Source: Desulfomonile tiedjei (GTDB taxonomy: Bacteria; Desulfobacterota; Desulfomonilia; Desulfomonilales; Desulfomonilaceae). Taken from it: a stretch of 64,000 bases of DNA. The translations under genes were made by a program, and so were the position numbers. The notes under the pieces were generated by a model. That model made no database searches and was not told the origin of the DNA. It was given only the letters and a program-made list of their open reading frames with translations. Of this stretch, positions 59,312 through 64,000 are shown piece after piece; within the stretch, counting starts at the first letter, position 1; the number at the start of each line of letters is the position of its first letter. Location of the stretch: positions 338,310 through 402,309 of the forward strand of contig JACRDF010000010.1 of assembly GCA_016212925.1 (NCBI GenBank), given 5' to 3'.

Positions 59312-60856
59312 CTAAATCCCGAGGATATCCGTAACTACATCTCGTGCCCAGTACGTGGTTTGGCCGTGGCGCGAGAGTCGTCGGATGCCGTCGAGATGAT
59401 TACCCAGTGTAACAATGGCCGGTTCCTCGGCCAATTCTCCATTCTGTTTGACAACTTGCCCGAGCCCCACGCACGAGAAGAGGCCGTTACAAATGCAACG
59501 CCGATCTTCCGTGTTGCGTTGCAAGCCACGTTTGCTGACAAAGTCCGAGACCGGTCCAGCCGGGCAGCGGTGGAAAAGTTGACGCGTTCCATCTGCGGTC
59601 GGTTTGCTGAGCCCCCGTTGCTGCAAAAGGCCAATGTCGCAAACCCGACGCCGAGCGGAAAAAACCGTATCATCCGCAACGGTGTCGTTCAATTGAACTA
59701 CTTTGAATGGGTACCCCGTGGGAGAGAACAGTGTCGTCCGGACCAGCGTGGCGTCATCTGTTCCCTTTTTGAGTTCACCGAGAATCGCGGTGCGGAAGGT
59801 CGGTTTCATGCCGGATTCCTCGGCCAGGGCAAAGACCGAGCCCACCTGAACACCCGTGGCCCCGGCGTCCAGAGCTTGCCGCAATTTCTCACGAGATCCA
59901 TAGCCACCGGCCAACCAGAAGGGAAGTCCGACTTCTCGGATAGCAGGCAGGTCAGGCTCGTCAATGTCGCTATAGAGGGGCTGTCCCTTGCTATCCTTCG
60001 TCATTGGCCCTTGCGGACCGGCGTTGTGGCCGCCCGCGGTGTGGTGCTCGACGATAAAGCCGTCAGGCGCTTCGCTTTGGCTTTGAGCCAGGGCCTTGGC
60101 CAGACTGACCTGCGACACAATCGCCAGAAAGGCCGGCCGGCGCAGGGGGGATTGTGCCAATTTGCCGTCAGCCACCAGTTGGGGATCGAAATGCAGGTGG
60201 AAAGCCTCACCCGCCTCACGATACAATAGCAACAAATCGTTGGTAACGGCTTCATGGCGAGCCAAACGGGAACAGATCGCGGGTAAGCCGTCGGGATTAC
60301 CTGCCCCTACGATTACCCCGTCCACACCGGCGAGCATCGCGCCGTACATCGCGTAGATCAGGGGCACATCGATCTTTTTCAAGAAGTTGATGAATATGTT
60401 GCCCTCATGCCCTTCCTTGGCAAGCCAGACTTCGGCAAAGCCGGTGGCCGTCAAGAGCTCGACGCTGTCGTCGTCCAGGGTGAGTGCTACAGGCATCCCT
60501 TGCTGAACCGGTAGCGGAATGGCATCGCTTCTATTCGGCGCATGCACAATATTCATAGGAAGACTCTTGTAACGATCGGATGGCGCTTTGCCGCCGTCAA
60601 TGAAGTAGCGGTCACAGATCTTTCGGCCGATAGCGATCCCGAACTGCGCATCAAAAGCAGCCAAAGCGCGGCGAACATGACCTCCGGGATCGCCAAGCTG
60701 CAGCAGTCGTACGTAAACCGTATCCAGGGCTGTACCGGAGACAGTTCCGGCCGTTATGCCGGGCTTCTCCATAGCGACGGCTTTGGCCAGCCGCCAGTTG
60801 GACACATAGATACCCATACCGCCTTGTATGAGTTTCACTTCTTGCAGAAAGTTCAT
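59312..60856 (-). CDS. Nitronate monooxygenase (2-nitropropane dioxygenase family)
   Basis: The protein has 514 residues from the ATG at 60856, with GAGGTG seven bases upstream; longer frames are not used. The FMN-binding TIM barrel begins IQGGMGIYVSNWRLAKAV and continues with AGVDGVIVGAGNPDGLPAI, the HHTAGGHNAGPQGP catalytic His region and LAGGYGSREKLRQALDAGATGVQVGSVFALAEESG. These enzymes oxidise alkyl nitronates; some members are associated with fatty-acid or polyketide pathways, so the real substrate is uncertain. The C-terminal tail (residues of about 420-514) is longer than the barrel needs. It lies between two integrase remnants. Confidence 0.88.
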   Translation of the reverse strand: MNFLQEVKLIQGGMGIYVSNWRLAKAVAMEKPGITAGTVSGTALDTVYVRLLQLGDPGGHVRRALAAFDAQFGIAIGRKICDRYFIDGGKAPSDRYKSLPMNIVHAPNRSDAIPLPVQQGMPVALTLDDDSVELLTATGFAEVWLAKEGHEGNIFINFLKKIDVPLIYAMYGAMLAGVDGVIVGAGNPDGLPAICSRLARHEAVTNDLLLLYREAGEAFHLHFDPQLVADGKLAQSPLRRPAFLAIVSQVSLAKALAQSQSEAPDGFIVEHHTAGGHNAGPQGPMTKDSKGQPLYSDIDEPDLPAIREVGLPFWLAGGYGSREKLRQALDAGATGVQVGSVFALAEESGMKPTFRTAILGELKKGTDDATLVRTTLFSPTGYPFKVVQLNDTVADDTVFSARRRVCDIGLLQQRGLSKPTADGTRQLFHRCPAGPVSDFVSKRGLQRNTEDRRCICNGLFSCVGLGQVVKQNGELAEEPAIVTLGNHLDGIRRLSRHGQTTYWARDVVTDILGI

Positions 60857-61206
60857 GATTCGACACCTCATGTCACATGCCTTACACAAGTCTGCTGGCA
60901 CGGTCGTCAACATTGGGAGTAAACGGGGGACTCGATAGCAGGTGCATACGGATACGCGCAAACGCCTCTTCTAAACGGTTTCAGCCCTTCTTCTCGTCAT
61001 TCGCATCGAACGTCTTGTCCGCCGCGCGTAAACGCTTCCTCCGGGGCAGGTTCCGCCGATTCATTCGACCGGTCACCTTTACTCTAACACAGCCAAGGAT
61101 TTCTCTGCAAACTCGGGCACAGGGGTCGAGTCTCCTCTTGGCTCTTTCGCAAAGAGTCCTATTAGGATTTTCACTAGAAAGGCTTACCAATATGGTGTGG
61201 AGGTAA

Positions 61207-61330
61207 GGGGGTCGTGGTCTTTGCTTCCTGTCTCCATGGCCTACAATCGCGTCGGCTATCAGCGGATGCAGGCCGCGTGTCATCGCGTTGGTCTTCCAGC
61301 AATGTCGAGGATCGTCAAACCTAGGCGTCG
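61207..61330 (-). pseudogene. Tyrosine integrase remnant 2
   Basis: The minus strand reads TRGLHPLIADAIVGHGDRK, the same C-terminal box as remnant 1 and remnant 3, and then leaves homology. Upstream, DNA identity to remnant 1 continues for about 60 bp (gttggtcttccagca words) but not as a continuous frame. Confidence 0.8.
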
Positions 61331-61371
61331 GCGATACGCATGAGCAGGCTCCATACTGTGTTCACGAATTG

Positions 61372-61380
61372 TGCTATAAT
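61372..61380 (+). promoter_or_regulatory. Extended -10 promoter for the PIN toxin-antitoxin pair
   Basis: TGCTATAAT (TATAAT at 61375-61380 with a preceding TG) lies about 45 bp before the antitoxin ATG at 61425. The -35 box is not clear. Confidence 0.6.
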
Positions 61381-61424
61381 AGAAACCAGACTAGAGATTC
61401 AGCGCCCTCTGGAAGGACTGAACG

Positions 61425-61655
61425 ATGTCCGAGACTATCATCACACTTCCCATCGATGCCAAGACTGCTCGCGTATATCAAACGGCATCACCGGAAGACC
61501 GAAAGAAGATCCAGCTCCTGCTTCGGCTGCGTTTGCGAGAATTGGCTGAACTGCCGCCAAGTTCACTTGTTGAAATCATGGATGAAATTGGAGCCAATGC
61601 TCGGGCACGCGGTTTGACTCCTGAGATACTGGAGGACCTCGTCCGTGACGAGTGA
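61425..61655 (+). CDS. Antitoxin of a PIN-domain toxin pair
   Basis: The protein has 76 residues; the ATG follows GGAAGGA seven bases upstream. It is helical and polar: TLPIDAKTARVYQTASPEDRKKIQLLLRLRLREL, then SLVEIMDEIGANARARGLTPEILEDLVRDE. This is the pattern of the small acidic antitoxins that come before COG1569-type PIN toxins. The toxin gene overlaps its 3' end by 11 bases, so the two are translationally coupled. The N-terminal half probably binds DNA and the C-terminal half the toxin. Confidence 0.8.
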   Translation: MSETIITLPIDAKTARVYQTASPEDRKKIQLLLRLRLRELAELPPSSLVEIMDEIGANARARGLTPEILEDLVRDE

Positions 61656-62067
61656 TTCTCGCTTCGTCTTGGATACTGGTGTCCTCGTGAGTGCTTTCTT
61701 GTTACCGCTGTCGGTTCCACGGCAGGCAGTCGATCTCGCATTTGCCCGAGGGATCGTTCTCGTATCGGTAGCTGCCATAGACGAATTGAATGAAGTGCTT
61801 CGTCGTCCCAGATTTGACCGTTACCTGACGGAGAAAGAACGGCTTCTGTTTCTCTCAGCTTTTATTCGTGACGCCAGTGTGGTGGATGTAACCCAGAACC
61901 TGACGGCGTGCCGTGATCCCAGGGATGACAAGTTCCTCGAACTGGCAGTGGCCGGCGATGCTACCTGTATTGTGAGCGGTGACCGAGACCTCTTGGTACT
62001 CAGTCCATTCCGCGGGATACCGATTCTGACTCCCCAAGACTTCGTGAGCATGCGTAAGGTGCGGTGA
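61645..62067 (+). CDS. PIN-domain RNase toxin (VapC/COG1569-type)
   Basis: The protein has 140 residues; the GTG start overlaps the antitoxin gene. It has the PIN pattern: an early strand with Asp (RFVLDTGVLVSAFL), IDELNEVLRRPRFDRYL with the conserved Glu, DPRDDKFLELAVAGDATCIVSGDRDLL with three Asp residues and LSPFRGIPILTPQDFV at the end. These acidic residues bind Mg for RNA cleavage. The active site looks complete. Confidence 0.9.
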   Translation: MTSDSRFVLDTGVLVSAFLLPLSVPRQAVDLAFARGIVLVSVAAIDELNEVLRRPRFDRYLTEKERLLFLSAFIRDASVVDVTQNLTACRDPRDDKFLELAVAGDATCIVSGDRDLLVLSPFRGIPILTPQDFVSMRKVR

Positions 62068-62145
62068 CCAAAGGGGAACTAAATCGGTCGCCCCATTCCA
62101 TTCAAGAATCGAACCCAGCGCCCTCACAACCGAACTACACGGATC

Positions 62146-62320
62146 ATCTTTGCCCCCAAATCTCTGTCTTCCCATGATCGAAGGTCAGCTTATCCATTTC
62201 TCGCAAGAGATCCGCATCACTGGATCGTAAGGTACACGCTTTTCACGTCCTTCTTCCTGTCACCATGCCCGACGATGGCGTCCGCAATGACGGGATGCAG
62301 GCCGCGTGTCATCGCACAAA
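62146..62320 (-). pseudogene. Tyrosine integrase remnant 3
   Basis: The minus strand reads TRGLHPVIADAIVGHGDRKKDVKSVYLT, then a one-base frameshift, then SSDADLLREMDKLTFDHGKTEIWGQR. It is the same C-terminal integrase section as remnant 1. The frame continues no further upstream than the start of this box. Confidence 0.85.
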
Positions 62321-62389
62321 TTGTCTGTTCCAGTCAGTGCGTCCCTCTTGCCTCTGGACATTCGGCTTGGGAAAGAGGACATTTGTCAG

Positions 62390-63358
62390 ATGAAAATAGG
62401 GACACTGGAAGTCAAAGGAAACGTCTTTCTGGCGCCGATGGCCGGTATCACTGATACGGCGTTTCGGAAGGTCGTGCAACAGTTCGGGGTATCCGCAGTC
62501 TGGACCGAGATGATGAACGCTGAAGGCCTAGTCAAGAATCGGCACGCGTTCCGGACAATGGACCTGGATGGACATGTGGTCCCCACTGTCTTCCAGATCT
62601 ACGGCAGGGACCCTGATGTAATAGCGGAAGCGGCGCGTGTAGTCGTTGACCAAGGCGCCGTAGCCGTTGACATCAACATGGGATGCCCGGCGCGCAAGAT
62701 TGTCTTCAAGGGTTCCGGCGCTGCGCTCATGCAGAACGTATCTTTGGCGTCTCGAATCGTTTGTTCCGTGCGACGAGCAGCGCCAGTGCCTCTCACTGTG
62801 AAAATCAGATCGGGTTGGAGCGAACAAGATCAGAATGCTCCCGAGTTCGCACGGGCAATGGAAGCCGAGGGCGCGGATGCGGTGATCGTCCATTCCCGCA
62901 GCCGTTCCGTGCGGCACTCGGGCCCCGTATCTATGGACATTCTGAGAGAAGTCAAGAATGCTGTCCGGATTCCGGTGATTGGCAACGGAGGGATCACCGG
63001 GATCCACGATGCCCTGGATATGATGAAGCGATCCGGATGCGAAGGCGTTATGGTGGGAAGGGGAGCCCTCGGTAGACCCTGGGTCCCGGGGAGGATTCTC
63101 AAGGCTCTGGCAAAAGGGTCGTCGGTCGAGGAACGGACAATATCCTTGTCGGAGGTCATTCGCACGCACTTCCGTTATCAACTGGAAGCGATCGAAGGGC
63201 TACGGGCGGTTCGCCGAATGCGGAAACATCTGGTTTGGTATTCAAACGGCTTGAGCTGCGGCGCCGCATTTCGGCAACAGGTGTTTCGAGTGGAAGAGCC
63301 GGAAGAAGTGATGCAGCTTGTGGACAAATGGTTTGACCGCGTGACGGCTCAGGAGTGA
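62390..63358 (+). CDS. tRNA-dihydrouridine synthase (DusB-like)
   Basis: The protein has 322 residues from the ATG at 62390; the longer upstream frame runs into the integrase remnant. The TIM-barrel pattern is clear: LAPMAGITDTAFRKVVQQFG, TEMMNAEGLV, FQIYGRDPDVIAEAARVV, DINMGCPARKI with the catalytic C99, VTVKIRSGW-like PLTVKIRSGW, VIVHSRSRS, and GNGGITGIHDALDMMKRSGCEGVMVGRGALGRPWVP. It reduces uridine in the tRNA D-loop with FMN and NADPH. It ends 128 bp before the rightmost tRNA-Asp 3' repeat. Confidence 0.92.
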   Translation: MKIGTLEVKGNVFLAPMAGITDTAFRKVVQQFGVSAVWTEMMNAEGLVKNRHAFRTMDLDGHVVPTVFQIYGRDPDVIAEAARVVVDQGAVAVDINMGCPARKIVFKGSGAALMQNVSLASRIVCSVRRAAPVPLTVKIRSGWSEQDQNAPEFARAMEAEGADAVIVHSRSRSVRHSGPVSMDILREVKNAVRIPVIGNGGITGIHDALDMMKRSGCEGVMVGRGALGRPWVPGRILKALAKGSSVEERTISLSEVIRTHFRYQLEAIEGLRAVRRMRKHLVWYSNGLSCGAAFRQQVFRVEEPEEVMQLVDKWFDRVTAQE

Positions 63359-63485
63359 ACAGCGCACCCAGGTCCGCCCCCAAAGGGTCCCCCAGAAGCA
63401 TGAAACGTGACCGTTTTAGGTCATAATGTAACCTGAATCGGCCTTGATAAGACGCCACATGCTGTTATCATCATGCGGATCTGGC

Positions 63486-63600
63486 GCCTGTCACGCCGGG
63501 GGTCGCGAGTTCGAGTCTCGTCGCTCCCGCCACTTAACGGCCCAAAATTACTGGAAAGCTGGGAAGTCACCGGCTTCCCTGTTTTCGTTTAAAGCCGATT
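63486..63600 (+). repeat. tRNA-Asp 3' fragment plus terminator, copy C (right att-like site)
   Basis: 63486-63533 matches the 3' half of tRNA-Asp (53867-53914) at 47 of 48 positions, from the anticodon loop to CCA. A ggaagtcaccggcttccctg hairpin and tttcgttt follow, like the tRNA terminator. It is a pseudo-tRNA end, the expected result of an integrase using the anticodon-loop-to-3'-end target. Confidence 0.85.
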
Positions 63601-63954
63601 CCAGAGCACTCGAGGGGCTCCTGCGAAAATGAGTTTGTCGATGTGGCTAAGAAGTCGCTTGAGTTAGCCGCTACTCGCTTTTCGAGCAACGCCGGCTCAG
63701 GTCTTTCCTCTTGAATCAGAAAATTATGAGTACCTCGCGGAACGGGAAACACAAGGCACAGTTAGCCTACGCGGGAGAGGACCCCTTGAAAGTAGGGGAG
63801 GGAGGTCTGCTCTTGGCTCATCCCGAGCTGCCTCTTTGAGGTTACAAGGCATAGACATTGGCTCATCCGGCATTTGCGTACGTGTAGTTGAAAAATAAAA
63901 GAGGACATGCTTGATCCTTCCGGGGTTTGAAAAGTCTTGGAAGGAGGGCAAGGC
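63601..63954. other. Intergenic stretch including the probable left end of an insertion sequence
   Basis: No gene is supported between the att-like copy and the transposase start. The stretch contains the word gaggacatgcttgatccttcc and the RBS GGAGGGCAAGGC of the next gene. The exact left inverted repeat of the IS cannot be set because the right end is outside the window. Confidence 0.45.
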
Positions 63955-64000
63955 ATGTCCACTAGCCTACTGTACCACGCTTTGAACATCGTGGGATACC
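63955..64000 (+). CDS. 5' end of a transposase gene, ISL3-like (cut by window end)
   Basis: Only 15 residues are visible: MSTSLLYHALNIVGY. The start follows GGAGGGCAAGGC. This opening is the kind seen in ISL3-family transposases of Desulfobacterota, where the protein then carries a zinc-ribbon and a DDE domain. The rest is outside the window, so family placement is tentative. Confidence 0.5.
   Translation, partial: MSTSLLYHALNIVGY

Noticed and set aside
59273..60229. A 318-residue plus-strand frame
   Set aside because: It lies opposite the nitronate monooxygenase, which has family motifs, and shows none of its own.

Overview
This is about 64 kb of moderately GC-rich bacterial DNA, most likely from an anaerobic Desulfobacterota (deltaproteobacterial) genome of a Desulfomonile- or syntroph-like type. 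That placement is an inference. It rests on an anaerobic (cbi-type) cobalamin operon, a predicted selenocysteine-containing peroxiredoxin, a membrane polyferredoxin regulator, sigma-54 signalling, a flavoredoxin-like protein and a thiolase/DUF35 pair. No rRNA or CRISPR array was seen.

Layout. 1-13 kb: a low-complexity Pro/Thr/Gln protein cut by the window edge, a multi-pass membrane protein, a small exported ankyrin protein, a three-part CRP/AAA+/NapH-like regulator, a YheT-type hydrolase, a flavoredoxin-like protein, a thiolase-like/DUF35-SCP2 pair and an MFS transporter. 13-25 kb: a 26-repeat ankyrin protein, a MNT/HEPN toxin-antitoxin pair, a His-tailed protein, an O-acetylhomoserine sulfhydrylase and two adjacent sensor kinases. 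25-37 kb: small exported proteins, an orphan HlyD-type lipoprotein, an O-methyltransferase, a NodB-like deacetylase, the selenoprotein with a recognisable bacterial SECIS hairpin, a DMT exporter, an anti-sigma-kinase/GNAT fusion and an MFS transporter.

37-48.7 kb is a cobalamin block: a CobD-CobQ fusion, cbiB and cbiA, then a gap carrying repeats, then cbiC-D-E-L-F-G-H-J with translationally coupled overlaps. CbiT and a cobalt chelatase are not present here. 48.9-53 kb holds a DUF4396 membrane protein, an exported cupin, an exported glutamine-amidotransferase-like protein and an NtrC-type regulator.

53.7-64 kb starts with tRNA-Val and tRNA-Asp and looks like a composite genomic island. The 3' half of tRNA-Asp is repeated at 54.63 kb and, with 47/48 identity, at 63.49 kb. 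Between the copies lie three decayed C-terminal fragments of related tyrosine integrases, separated by small cargo modules: RHH/Doc with a nonsense-interrupted toxin, sulfatase plus DUF1254 protein, nitronate monooxygenase, a PIN toxin pair and a tRNA-dihydrouridine synthase. An apparent ISL3-like transposase begins at the right edge. Dispersed palindromic repeats of several families sit in most of the intergenic gaps.
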